This document shows, piece after piece, positions 1-7,797 of a DNA stretch of 36,505 bases. The DNA is from Acidobacteria bacterium Ga0077522 (GTDB lineage Bacteria; Acidobacteriota; Vicinamibacteria; Vicinamibacterales; Vicinamibacteraceae), in the NCBI GenBank assembly GCA_001464065.1, contig LNDN01000006.1:1-36505 (forward strand). The letters run 5' to 3'. Each line of letters starts with the position of its first letter. The stretch's first letter is position 1. The position numbers and the translations under genes were made by a program. Under the pieces are notes generated by a model. It ran no database searches. It was given only the letters and a program-made list of their open reading frames with translations, and was not told where the DNA came from.

Positions 1-29
1 CTTCTCGTCTCCCGAGTCGCCCTCTGCGG

Positions 30-3000
30 ATGTCCTCGTCGATCCGATCCTGTCTGCTGGTGCTGAGCCTGTGGCACGCCGCGAGCGCGGTCGTCGCCGC
101 GCAACCGGCCGCGCGCCTGATCGTCGATCAGTGGCGCGTCGAGGACGGGCTGCCGCAGAACACGGTCACGAGCGTGGCCCAGGACGAGCGCGGTTACCTG
201 TGGATTGCGACCCGCAAGGGACTCGCCCGCTTCGACGGCGCACGGTTCACGTCCATCGGCCGCGTCGGTGCGCTCGACATGAGCAACCTGCGGCTCACCG
301 CCGTGCTGCCGGAGCCCGACGGTGCGCTCTGGGTCAGCACCTATGGGTCGGGGGTGTTGCGCGTGGCCCGGGGCGATGTCATCCGCTACGGGGCCGCCGA
401 GGGCGTGCCCGACCCGATCGTCTCGGGCCTGTACCGGGACCGGAGCGGGCGCGTGTGGCTGACCTCCGCCCGCGGTGCCCGCGTGTTCGATGGCCGCCGC
501 TGGCAGGCGCCGGCGCTGCCGCCGGACCTGCGGAACGAGGACGTCAACGGCGTGCTCGAGACCCGGGATGGCGCGATGTGGTTCGCCACGGCCAGCCACG
601 GGGTGATCCGGCTCGACGGCACGCAGGTCCGTCGGTACTCGATCGACGACGGGCTGACCAGCGTGGTGACCACCTCGGTGGCCGAGGCGCCCGACGGCGC
701 GGTGTGGGTGGCCGGCCCGCGTGGCGTGGCGCGCATCGATGCCGGCGGTCTCATGACGTTCGGGCCACGGGAGGGCCTGACGGCGGAGCGCGTGCTGCAA
801 GTCCTCGTGGACCGGCGCGGCCACGTCTGGCTGGCGACGCACGGAGGCGGGCTGGTCCGGTACGACGGCGTGCGTTTCCAGGCCTTCCGTCGCACCGAGG
901 GGCTGAGCAGCGACTACCTCATGTCGCTGGCCGAGGATCGCGATGGCGCGTTGTGGATCGGCACGCTCTCTGGCGGGCTGAACCGCCTGGCACCAGCCGC
1001 GCGCGAACTGCTGGATGCCCGGTCGGGACTGCCGCCGTTCCCCGTGACCACGGTCTACCAGCGCGCCCAGACCCGGCAGTGGTGGATCGGCACCTACGGC
1101 GGCGGCCTGGTCTCCCTGCGGGACGGCACACTGCGGGTGTACACGACGGCCGACGGCCTCCCGAGCAATGCCATCACGTCGGTGGCTGGAGGCCACGGGT
1201 CGAGCGTCTGGGTCGGCACCAACGGGGCCGGCGCCTTCCTGTTCGAGGAGGGGCGGGTCACGACGCGACTCGGCCCCGAGATCGTCGGACCGACCTTGCG
1301 GATGATCGAAGTCTCGCGGGGTGTCGTGTGGTTCGGGGGTGACGGCGTCGTGCGCTACGAGAACGGCACCCTCACCCGCATCGGCACGGCCCAGGGCCTG
1401 CGCAGCACGGAGGTCCGGGTCATCTACGCGGTGCCCGAGCGCATCTGGGTCGGCACGTACGGCGGCGGTCTGCAGAGCATCGAGCCCGACGGCCGCATCG
1501 TCAGCTGGGGCGACCGCGAGGGATTGAGCCACGCCTTCGTGACCTCACTGCACCACGACGGCGAGGGAGCGCTGTGGATCGGCACCTACGGCGCCGGGCT
1601 CTTCCGGTTGCGCGAGGGCCGGGTCGCCGCCATCACCACGCGCGACGGGCTGCCCGATGACGTCGTCTTCGACGTGATGGAGGACAACGTCGGCCGGCTC
1701 TGGCTGACAGGCACGCAGGGGCTGGCGGTCGTGCGCATGGCCGACGTGCATGCCCGCCTGGCGGGCCGCGGGGGCCTGCTGTCGGTGACGCAGTACGGCC
1801 GGGCAGAAGGGGTGCCCGGCAGCGATGGCACCGACGGCAACCAGCCCCTCAGCTGGCTGGCGCACGACGGACGCCTCTGGTTCGCGACCGTGGACGGGGT
1901 GGTGATCTTCGATCCGACCGAGGTCGCCGACACCCCCGCCCCGCCGGCCGTCCACATCGACACGGTGCAGGTCGACACGCGGCCGGTGTCGCTGGACGTC
2001 CTGGCGACGCCGCTGTCGTCGCGCCACATCGACATCGCGTTCAGTGCGCCGCGGCTCCGGGGCGGGCGCGCGGTGCAGTACGAGTACCGCCTGGTCGGCC
2101 TCGACGATGGTCTCGACGAGGGCTGGGTGGGCCCGACCGACGCGCACATGGCGTCGTTCACCAACCTTCCGCCCGGGGACTACCACTTCGAGGTGCGTGC
2201 CCGCACGGGCCAGGGCACTTCCGCCGGCGCCGTGCGCACCCTGTCCTTTCAGGTGGCCGCGCAGTTCCACGAGACGCGCTGGTTCCTGGCGCTGGCGCTG
2301 GCCGTCCTCGGGCTCTCGATCGTCGGCCTCGTGCGGTGGCGCGTCGGCCGGCTCCGACGGCATCAGCAGGACCTGCAGCGCCTGGTGGACGAGCGGACGA
2401 TTGCCCTCCGACACGAGATGGTCGAGCGGGAGCGGGCCGAGCGGGAGCGCCGGCTGCTCGACGAGCGAATCCAGCAGGCGCAGCGGCTCGAGAGCCTCGG
2501 CGTGCTGGCGGGCGGCGTCGCCCACGACTTCAACAACCTGCTGGTCGGCGTGCTCGGGGAAGCCAGTCTCGCGCTCACCGATCTGCCTGCCGGCGCCCCG
2601 GGGCGGCCACATGTCGAGCGCATCGAACGTGCGGCGCTGCGCGCCAGCGAGCTCACGGCGCAGATGCTCGCCTACTCCGGGCGTGGTCGGTTCATCGTGT
2701 TGCCGGTGCAGCTCGAACCGCTCGCCGAGGAAGTCCACGAACTGCTCGGATCGATCATCCCGAAGCACATCAGCGTGACCTTCGACTTCCCGCGGCACCT
2801 GCCGATGGTGGCCGGCGATCCGTCGCAGTTGCGGCAGGTGGTGATGAACCTGTTGACCAACGCCGCGGACGCCATCGGCCCCCGTGAAGGTCGCATCCGG
2901 GTGTCGGCCGGTACGCGAACCCTGCGGATCGGCGAGCCCGCCACGACGCACCAGCCCGGCGTGCTGGGCCTCGCCCCCGGCGACTACGTCTGGCTGGAAG

Positions 3001-3734
3001 TGCGAGACGACGGCGTGGGCATGGACGCCGAGACCCTGGCGCGCATCTTCGATCCGTTCTTCACGACCAAGCCGGCGGGCCGCGGACTCGGGCTGGCGGC
3101 CGTCCAGGGCATCGTGCGCAGTCATGGCGGGCGCATCCTGGTGTCGAGCCAGTCGGGCATCGGCACGACGTTCACGCTGCTGCTGCCCTGCGCACGGCCG
3201 GGCACGGGAACCGTCGACCGCGAGCGCCCCGCACCGCCTGCCCCGCAGGCCGCGACGGTCGAGTCCGCGGCGCCGACCTCACCGTCCCCCAGCGGCCCCA
3301 CGCCGACGGCGCCCGTCGGGCGAGGCGCCGTCGCCGGGCTGGCGCCGCCGCACATCCTCGTCGTGGACGACGAGCGGCTGGTGCGGGATGTGGCGCGCGT
3401 CGCCCTGCGCCGGGCCGGACGGGAGGTCACGGAGGTCTCGACCGGCGAAGACGCCCTCGCCGTGTTCGCCGAGCGACCGGCCGCGTTCGATCTGGTGGTC
3501 CTCGACCTGACGCTGCCCGGCATTCAGGGGCGGGCCGTCCTGGAGGCCATGCGGCAGCAGCGGCCGGACCTGCCGATCGTGCTCACGAGCGGGTACACCG
3601 CCGAGGAAGCCGCCGACCTGACCGCGTCGGCGCAGACCGTCTTCCTGCAGAAGCCCTGGCGCCCCGAAGAGCTCCTCCGCTGTGTGCGCGGGCTGCTCGG
3701 CGACGAGGCCGCGGTGCCCGCCAGACAGGACTGA
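30..3734 (+). CDS. Hybrid histidine kinase with two-component-regulator propeller
   Basis: Membrane sensor kinase of 1234 residues. A signal peptide (about residues 1-24) is followed by about 14 Reg_prop repeats of the type 'D..G.lWigT..Gl.r.dg' (about 35-640), enough for two seven-bladed propellers. Next come a Y_Y_Y domain (about 665-740) and one transmembrane segment (about 750-770). The cytoplasmic part has a HisKA box with phospho-acceptor His832 in AHDFNN and an HATPase domain with an N box near 940-950, DGVGMD near 995 and a GRGLGL G box near 1017. A C-terminal receiver (about 1108-1225) has acidic DD, Asp1159 as acceptor and a late Lys in LQKPW. The periplasmic propeller probably senses a ligand such as a glycan, as in Bacteroidetes hybrid systems; this is inference. 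No DNA-binding domain is present, so output must pass to another protein. ATG chosen because it opens a clean signal peptide. It ends 47 bases before lipA. Confidence 0.93.
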   Translation: MSSSIRSCLLVLSLWHAASAVVAAQPAARLIVDQWRVEDGLPQNTVTSVAQDERGYLWIATRKGLARFDGARFTSIGRVGALDMSNLRLTAVLPEPDGALWVSTYGSGVLRVARGDVIRYGAAEGVPDPIVSGLYRDRSGRVWLTSARGARVFDGRRWQAPALPPDLRNEDVNGVLETRDGAMWFATASHGVIRLDGTQVRRYSIDDGLTSVVTTSVAEAPDGAVWVAGPRGVARIDAGGLMTFGPREGLTAERVLQVLVDRRGHVWLATHGGGLVRYDGVRFQAFRRTEGLSSDYLMSLAEDRDGALWIGTLSGGLNRLAPAARELLDARSGLPPFPVTTVYQRAQTRQWWIGTYGGGLVSLRDGTLRVYTTADGLPSNAITSVAGGHGSSVWVGTNGAGAFLFEEGRVTTRLGPEIVGPTLRMIEVSRGVVWFGGDGVVRYENGTLTRIGTAQGLRSTEVRVIYAVPERIWVGTYGGGLQSIEPDGRIVSWGDREGLSHAFVTSLHHDGEGALWIGTYGAGLFRLREGRVAAITTRDGLPDDVVFDVMEDNVGRLWLTGTQGLAVVRMADVHARLAGRGGLLSVTQYGRAEGVPGSDGTDGNQPLSWLAHDGRLWFATVDGVVIFDPTEVADTPAPPAVHIDTVQVDTRPVSLDVLATPLSSRHIDIAFSAPRLRGGRAVQYEYRLVGLDDGLDEGWVGPTDAHMASFTNLPPGDYHFEVRARTGQGTSAGAVRTLSFQVAAQFHETRWFLALALAVLGLSIVGLVRWRVGRLRRHQQDLQRLVDERTIALRHEMVERERAERERRLLDERIQQAQRLESLGVLAGGVAHDFNNLLVGVLGEASLALTDLPAGAPGRPHVERIERAALRASELTAQMLAYSGRGRFIVLPVQLEPLAEEVHELLGSIIPKHISVTFDFPRHLPMVAGDPSQLRQVVMNLLTNAADAIGPREGRIRVSAGTRTLRIGEPATTHQPGVLGLAPGDYVWLEVRDDGVGMDAETLARIFDPFFTTKPAGRGLGLAAVQGIVRSHGGRILVSSQSGIGTTFTLLLPCARPGTGTVDRERPAPPAPQAATVESAAPTSPSPSGPTPTAPVGRGAVAGLAPPHILVVDDERLVRDVARVALRRAGREVTEVSTGEDALAVFAERPAAFDLVVLDLTLPGIQGRAVLEAMRQQRPDLPIVLTSGYTAEEAADLTASAQTVFLQKPWRPEELLRCVRGLLGDEAAVPARQD

Positions 3735-3781
3735 CCTGCGTGCTAGGATCATCGAGTGGGCCGCGGGTGGCCCTCTCCCTC

Positions 3782-4696
3782 ATGAGCACAGTTGCCCCCC
3801 TGCACGTCATTCGCCCGCGCCAGCCCAAGCCCGAGTGGCTGAAGGTGAAGGCGCCGGGGTCCGAGAACTACCTCCGCCTCACCAAACTGATGCGGGGCCT
3901 CGGCCTGAACACCGTCTGCGAGGAAGCCCGCTGCCCGAACATCGGCGAGTGCTGGCATCACGGCACGGCGACGTTCATGATCCTGGGCGACGTGTGCACG
4001 CGCGCCTGCGGCTACTGCGCCGTCGCGCATGGCAAGCCGGCGACGCTGGACCTCGATGAACCCCGCCGCGTCGCCGATGCGGTCAAGGTCCTCGGCCTCA
4101 ACTACGTGGTGATCACGTCCGTGGACCGGGACGACCAGCCCGATGGCGGCTCCGGTATCTTTGCCGAGACGATTCGCCGGACCCGCGAGCTCTCGCCGGC
4201 CTGCCGCATCGAAGTGCTGATTCCCGATTTCCAGGGCAAGGCCGACCAGCTCCACACGGTGCTCGATGCCCGCCCGGACGTGCTGAACCACAACACGGAG
4301 ACGGTGCCGCGCCTCTACCGCAAGGCGCGCAGTGGCGGCAAGTACCGCCGCACGCTCGAACTGCTCCAGCGCGCCAAGGCGTACGCGCCGTCGATCCCCA
4401 CGAAGACGGGCCTGATGGTCGGCCTCGGCGAGGAGAAGGCCGAGCTGGTCGAGGTGTTCCGCGACCTGCGCACCGTCGGCGTGGACATCCTCACGCTGGG
4501 CCAGTATCTGCGCCCGACCGAGTCGCATCTCGAGATGGTGCGCTACTACACCCCCGACGAATTCCGCGAGCTCAAGACCATCGCCCTCGGGCTCGGCTTC
4601 GGGCACGTGGAGGCGGGCCCCCTCGTGCGCAGTTCGTACCACGCGCACGAGCAGGCCGACAGCCTCGCCGCCCAGGCCGCCGGCGGCTGCCGCTAG
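3782..4696 (+). CDS. lipA: Lipoyl synthase
   Basis: Radical-SAM enzyme that inserts two sulfurs into protein-bound octanoyl groups to make lipoyl cofactor, for example on the E2 subunit encoded further along this window. The 304-residue product has the LipA-specific auxiliary cluster cysteines C46, C51 and C57 (CX4CX5C), the radical-SAM cysteines C72, C76 and C79 (CX3CX2C), and the C-terminal RSSYHA motif whose serine is the unusual ligand of the auxiliary cluster. Length is normal for the family. The frame is open from a GTG at 3740, but the ATG at 3782 is preferred because the extra residues are not LipA-like. No lipB is adjacent. The uracil-DNA glycosylase gene follows after 12 bases, so the two may be co-transcribed. 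Confidence 0.96.
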   Translation: MSTVAPLHVIRPRQPKPEWLKVKAPGSENYLRLTKLMRGLGLNTVCEEARCPNIGECWHHGTATFMILGDVCTRACGYCAVAHGKPATLDLDEPRRVADAVKVLGLNYVVITSVDRDDQPDGGSGIFAETIRRTRELSPACRIEVLIPDFQGKADQLHTVLDARPDVLNHNTETVPRLYRKARSGGKYRRTLELLQRAKAYAPSIPTKTGLMVGLGEEKAELVEVFRDLRTVGVDILTLGQYLRPTESHLEMVRYYTPDEFRELKTIALGLGFGHVEAGPLVRSSYHAHEQADSLAAQAAGGCR

Positions 4697-4708
4697 CGCC
4701 ACTCGCGC

Positions 4709-5431
4709 ATGGGCCGGGCGTATCCAGCGCAGACTCCCCTGCCCCGGCGTCTGGCCGCAACGCACGCACGCATCATCGCGTGTGAGGCCTGCCCGCGCCT
4801 GCGGACCTACTGCACCGCCATCGCGCAGACCCGACGCGCCGCGTTCCGCGACGAGACCTACTGGGCACGGCCCGTCCCCGGGTATGGCGACGCCCGCGCC
4901 CGGCTGCTGGTGCTCGGCCTCGCCCCCGCCGCCCATGGCGCCAACCGCACGGGGCGGGTCTTCACCGGCGATGGCGTCAATGCCTCGGGCGACTTCCTGA
5001 TGCGCGCGATGATGGCCGGCGGATTCACCAACCGCGCCACCTCGCAGCGACCCGACGATGGCCTGGTGCTCACCGATGCGTACATCGCCGCCGCCGTGCG
5101 ATGTGCGCCACCGGACAACACCCCCACGCGTGACGAGGTCGACACCTGCCTCGCCCATCTCGAGGCAGAGCTCGCTGCGCTGCCGGACGTCCGCCTGGTC
5201 GTGGTGCTGGGCCGCATCGCCTACGACGCGTGGCGCCGGCTGATGGCGCGGCAGGGCGTCACGCTGCCCGCGGCGCCCTTCGCCCATGGACACCTCGTCG
5301 ACGGCAGCACCCCGCGCGTGCTCCAGTCGTACCATCCGTCGCGCCAGAACACGCACACCGGACGCCTGACCGACGCGATGCTGGCCGACGTGTTCCTCGA
5401 GGCACGCCGGCAGATCGAGGCGGCCTCGTGA
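4709..5431 (+). CDS. udgB: Uracil-DNA glycosylase, family 5 (UDGb)
   Basis: DNA repair enzyme that removes uracil, and in this family often hypoxanthine, from DNA. The 240-residue product carries an N-terminal CxxC (C25, C28) and two further cysteines near 131 and 147 in the AAVRCAPP..TC region, which together form the [4Fe-4S] site of families 4 and 5. Motif A reads GLAPAAHGANRTGR near residue 70, followed by FTGD. The Ala in place of a catalytic Asp and the HGAN sequence are typical of family 5. The C-terminal motif YHPSRQNT.TGRLT supplies the conserved His and is also family-specific. Length is usual. The stop codon overlaps the GTG of the following permease (GTGA), suggesting translational coupling to an apparently unrelated gene. 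Confidence 0.9.
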   Translation: MGRAYPAQTPLPRRLAATHARIIACEACPRLRTYCTAIAQTRRAAFRDETYWARPVPGYGDARARLLVLGLAPAAHGANRTGRVFTGDGVNASGDFLMRAMMAGGFTNRATSQRPDDGLVLTDAYIAAAVRCAPPDNTPTRDEVDTCLAHLEAELAALPDVRLVVVLGRIAYDAWRRLMARQGVTLPAAPFAHGHLVDGSTPRVLQSYHPSRQNTHTGRLTDAMLADVFLEARRQIEAAS

Positions 5432-6145
5432 CGTTCGGGTCCGGACACGACTACACGACGCTGGCCGCTGCGGCCGTGCTCATCGGCCTGTCGAAGGGCG
5501 GCCTCGGCGGGCCGCTCCCCACGATGCTGGCGACGTTGATGCTGACGCAGCGCGGCAGCGTCGCCACGGCGGTCGCCCTCGCCACGCCGATGCTCATGGT
5601 CGGCGACGCGTTCGCGATGTACACGTACTGGCGCCTCTGGGATCGCACGCACACGCGGGCGCTGATCCCGGCCGGCGTGGTGGGCGTGCTGATCGGCCTG
5701 TCGCTGCTACGCGGGCTGCCCGACCGGTCGCTGCGTGTCGGACTCGGCCTCGCCGGACTCGTGGTGGTGGGCTACAAGATCCTGAGCCACTGGCGTGGCC
5801 GCGAACACTACCCTGTCAGGGGTCAGCTCGGGGATGCGCAACGCCGGGGGCCCGCCGATCACGTCCTACCTGCTGCTGCAGCCGATCTCGCCGGTGATGT
5901 TCATGGGCATCACGACGCTGTTCTTCGCCGTGATCAACACGCTCAAGATTCCCGGATCGCTGATGGCGGGGGTCGTGACCATCCCGGCGCTGCTGTGGTC
6001 GCTGGCGTTCTGCCCCCTGGTGGCCCTGGGCGTGTACGCGGGCCGCTTCTTCATCGCCCGCGTCCAGCCGGAGGTGTTCGACCAGATCATGACGGCGATC
6101 CTGGTGTTCGCGTGCCTCTGGCTGATCGCCACCGCGTATTTGTAG
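5428..6145 (+). pseudogene. TSUP (TauE/SafE-type) permease, frame broken
   Basis: Sulfite-exporter-family membrane protein (TSUP, PF01925), normally about 240-260 residues with two homologous halves. The first half reads from GTG 5428 and includes the GLSKGGLGGPLPTML repeat motif and several hydrophobic helices up to about position 5800. The second half, with the partner motif SSGMRNAGGPPITS and four more helices, is in the next forward frame and runs to the TAG at 6145. A one-base surplus (or two-base loss) lies in the short hydrophilic linker around 5790-5815. Neither frame alone gives a complete transporter. No homopolymer or obvious slippery site is seen there. It could be a decayed gene, a sequencing or assembly error, or two half-proteins, the second possibly starting at GTG 5795. 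The substrate is unknown; sulfite or organosulfonates are transported by some members. Confidence 0.75.
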
Positions 6146-6155
6146 CCGTCGACGT

Positions 6156-6236
6156 GGGTAGGGCCCGTTCTCCGAACGGGCCGTCATCGACAGTGATGCC
6201 GATGCTGACGGCCGGCTCGGAGAGCCGGCCCTACCC
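6156..6236. repeat. Inverted pair of REP-like hairpins (BIME-like)
   Basis: Two palindromic units face each other between convergent genes. The outer arms GGGTAGGGCC (6156-6165) and GGCCCTACCC (6227-6236) are perfect reverse complements. The left unit folds as GGCCCGTT, loop CTCCG, AACGGGCC (6162-6182). The right folds as GGCCGGCT, loop CGGAG, AGCCGGCC (6210-6230). The GTAG head next to a GC-rich hairpin is the signature of REP elements mobilised by RAYT (TnpA-REP) transposases; assignment to that class is inference. It lies between the permease stop (6145) and the peroxiredoxin stop (6249) and may serve as a bidirectional terminator, although no T-run follows. Confidence 0.8.
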
Positions 6237-6248
6237 AGCCCTGACTCG

Positions 6249-6836
6249 CTACTTCTTCTTCACCCCGAGGTCGTCGAGGTTCTTGAGCATCACCTGTCCG
6301 GCGGTGGCCGTCGTCGGGTTCTTCTCGATGTGGCGGATGCGACCGTCGGGACCGATGAAGAAGGTCCAGCGTGCGGCGAACTGCTGTTCGGGCGGGCGGT
6401 CCAGGCGGATCACGCCGTAGGCCTTCGCGGTGGCCTTGGACGGGTCGGCGAGGATCGGGAAGTCCGCCTCGTGCATCTGCGCGAACTTGGTGTTGTCGTC
6501 GAGCGAATCGACGCTCGCCATGAAGTAGGCGATGTCGTAGGTCTTCAGAATCGGGCCGCTCTCACGGAGCGACTTGCATTCGGCCGTTCAACCACCGGTG
6601 AAGGCCTTGGGGAACCAGGCGAGCACCACGGTCTTGCCCTTGTACTCCGCCAGCGAGTGCGTCTTGCCGTCGGATCCGGGCAGCGAGAAGGCCGGCGCCA
6701 CGTCGCCCACCTTCAGGTCTGCCGAGTACTGCGCGGGCGCGGCGGGCGCCTGGGCAGGTGCAGGGGCCGGACCCTGGGCCGCCACCGTCGCCACGCCGAG
6801 GCTGGCGATGGCGCAGAACGTCAGGAGTCTGGTCAT
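6249..6836 (-). CDS. Peroxiredoxin-like thiol peroxidase, probable selenoprotein (in-frame TGA = Sec83)
   Basis: AhpC/TSA-family peroxidase, 195 residues if the TGA at 6588-6590 is read as selenocysteine. An N-terminal signal peptide (about 1-20, ending VAAQG) and an Ala/Pro linker show export. The thioredoxin fold starts near residue 41 with LKVGDVAPAFSLPGSDG. The active-site segment reads WFPKAFTGG-(TGA)-TAECKSL. In relatives the position of the TGA is the peroxidatic Cys, and here it is the only stop in an otherwise continuous frame. Cys87 four residues on could be a resolving cysteine. The frame continues with DYxAYF-like and FFIGPDGRIRH segments, then KKK-TAG. Conventional gene calling would give a truncated N-terminal fragment or an ORF starting at 6521. 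A SECIS-like hairpin lies just after the TGA. Alternative: a Cys codon (TGC or TGT) mutated or mis-sequenced to TGA. ATG 6836 fits the signal peptide. selA, selB, selC and selD are not in this window. Confidence 0.8.
6554..6585 (-). promoter_or_regulatory. Candidate bacterial SECIS element
   Basis: On the minus strand, two bases after the TGA, GGCCG (6585-6581) can pair with CGGCC (6558-6554). Inside it, CTC (or GCTC) pairs with GAG (or GAGC) around a five-base loop CGTGA that starts about 21 bases after the TGA and has G as its second base. Known bacterial SECIS hairpins lie inside the coding sequence right after the UGA, with a small G-containing apical loop some 16-37 bases downstream, so spacing and loop fit. 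The 5' side has an 11-base bulge, which weakens the model. SelB binding is inferred, not shown. Confidence 0.55.
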
Positions 6837-6877
6837 GCGCCCGATGGTAGCACCGCGGTGCCCGGAGCCGGGTGCCA

Positions 6878-7768
6878 TCAGTCGGCCTTCGCCTTCGCCG
6901 TCTTCCCCAGCTGCTCGACGATACGTGTGGCTTCCTCGACGGCGCGAGCGAGCACCGAGCGGATCTTGCCGTCCTCGAGCATCAGGACGCCGCCGATGGT
7001 GCAGCCCGCCGGCGTCGTCACGTCGTCGCGCAGCGAGGCGGGATGCCGGCCGGTCTCGAGGACCATGCGGGCGGAGCCGAGCATGGTCTGCGCCACGAGC
7101 TGCAGCGCGAGGTCGCGCGGCAGGCCCACGCGCACGCCGGCATCGGCCATCGCTTCCATCATCAGGTACATGTAGGCGGGGCCACTGCCGCTCAGCGCGG
7201 TGACGGCATTGCAGTACGCCTCGTCGACGATGCGGCACTGGCCCACCGACGCGAAGATGCGCTGCGCGAGGTCCAGATGCGCGGTCGAGGCGTGCGTGCC
7301 GCCGGCCACGACGGTCATGCCGGCGCCGACCACGCAGGGGGTGTTCGGCATCGCGCGCACCCAGGGATTGGACAGATCGAGCAGCTGCTCGAGTCGCGAG
7401 GTGGTGACGCCGGCGAGAATCGAGACGAGCAACGTGTCCCGACGCACGCCGTTGCGCGCCAGGGCGTCGACAACGTCGGCGGCCTGTTTCGGCTTGACGC
7501 AGATCAGGACGACATCGGTGTCGAGCAGGCGGCGCTCGAGCCCCCCCTCCTGGGCGAGACCGAGCCCCAGGTCGGTGGCCGCGCCGGGGAAGCACGGGAT
7601 GCCGAGCTCCGACGTCACCTCGTCACAGCTGGCCTGAGAGTGCGCAGAGGCCCAGGCCTGCGATGGCTGGAGCAACTGCGCGTCGAACAAGCCGCGGAGG
7701 AGCGTGCGGCCCATGACACCGGCGCCGATGACGCCGAGCTGACGGTCGGGAGGAAGCAGCGAACTCAT
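6878..7768 (-). CDS. proC: Pyrroline-5-carboxylate reductase
   Basis: Last enzyme of proline synthesis: reduces 1-pyrroline-5-carboxylate with NAD(P)H in the cytoplasm. The 296-residue product begins MSSLLPPDRQ and then has the Rossmann nucleotide-binding motif GVIGAGVMGRTLL (about residues 12-24). VLICVKPKQAADV (about 90) is the second dinucleotide-contact strand. RAMPNTPCVVGAG (about 133) and the C-terminal signature ALSGSGPAYMYLMMEAMADAGVRVGL (two adjoining pieces, about 190-215), with TPAGCTIGG near 255, are diagnostic of ProC. Insertions relative to E. coli ProC occur around residues 35-75. The start is the ATG at 7766-7768, giving the normal ProC N-terminus; the frame remains open far upstream but that part has no homology. 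The peroxiredoxin gene lies 41 bases downstream on the same strand. Confidence 0.93.
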   Translation of the reverse strand: MSSLLPPDRQLGVIGAGVMGRTLLRGLFDAQLLQPSQAWASAHSQASCDEVTSELGIPCFPGAATDLGLGLAQEGGLERRLLDTDVVLICVKPKQAADVVDALARNGVRRDTLLVSILAGVTTSRLEQLLDLSNPWVRAMPNTPCVVGAGMTVVAGGTHASTAHLDLAQRIFASVGQCRIVDEAYCNAVTALSGSGPAYMYLMMEAMADAGVRVGLPRDLALQLVAQTMLGSARMVLETGRHPASLRDDVTTPAGCTIGGVLMLEDGKIRSVLARAVEEATRIVEQLGKTAKAKAD

Positions 7769-7797
7769 GCGCCCAGTGTAGCCGCCGGCGCGTGACG

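Noticed and set aside
5795-5820. Programmed +1 frameshift in the TSUP gene
   Set aside because: No stop codon, slippery run or pause structure is seen at the junction, and the first frame stays open for several hundred bases.
6588-7595. An open frame joining the peroxiredoxin N-terminus to sequence overlapping proC
   Set aside because: Only the part from ATG 6836 has a signal peptide and domain; the upstream part is antisense-like low-complexity sequence in the wrong frame of proC.
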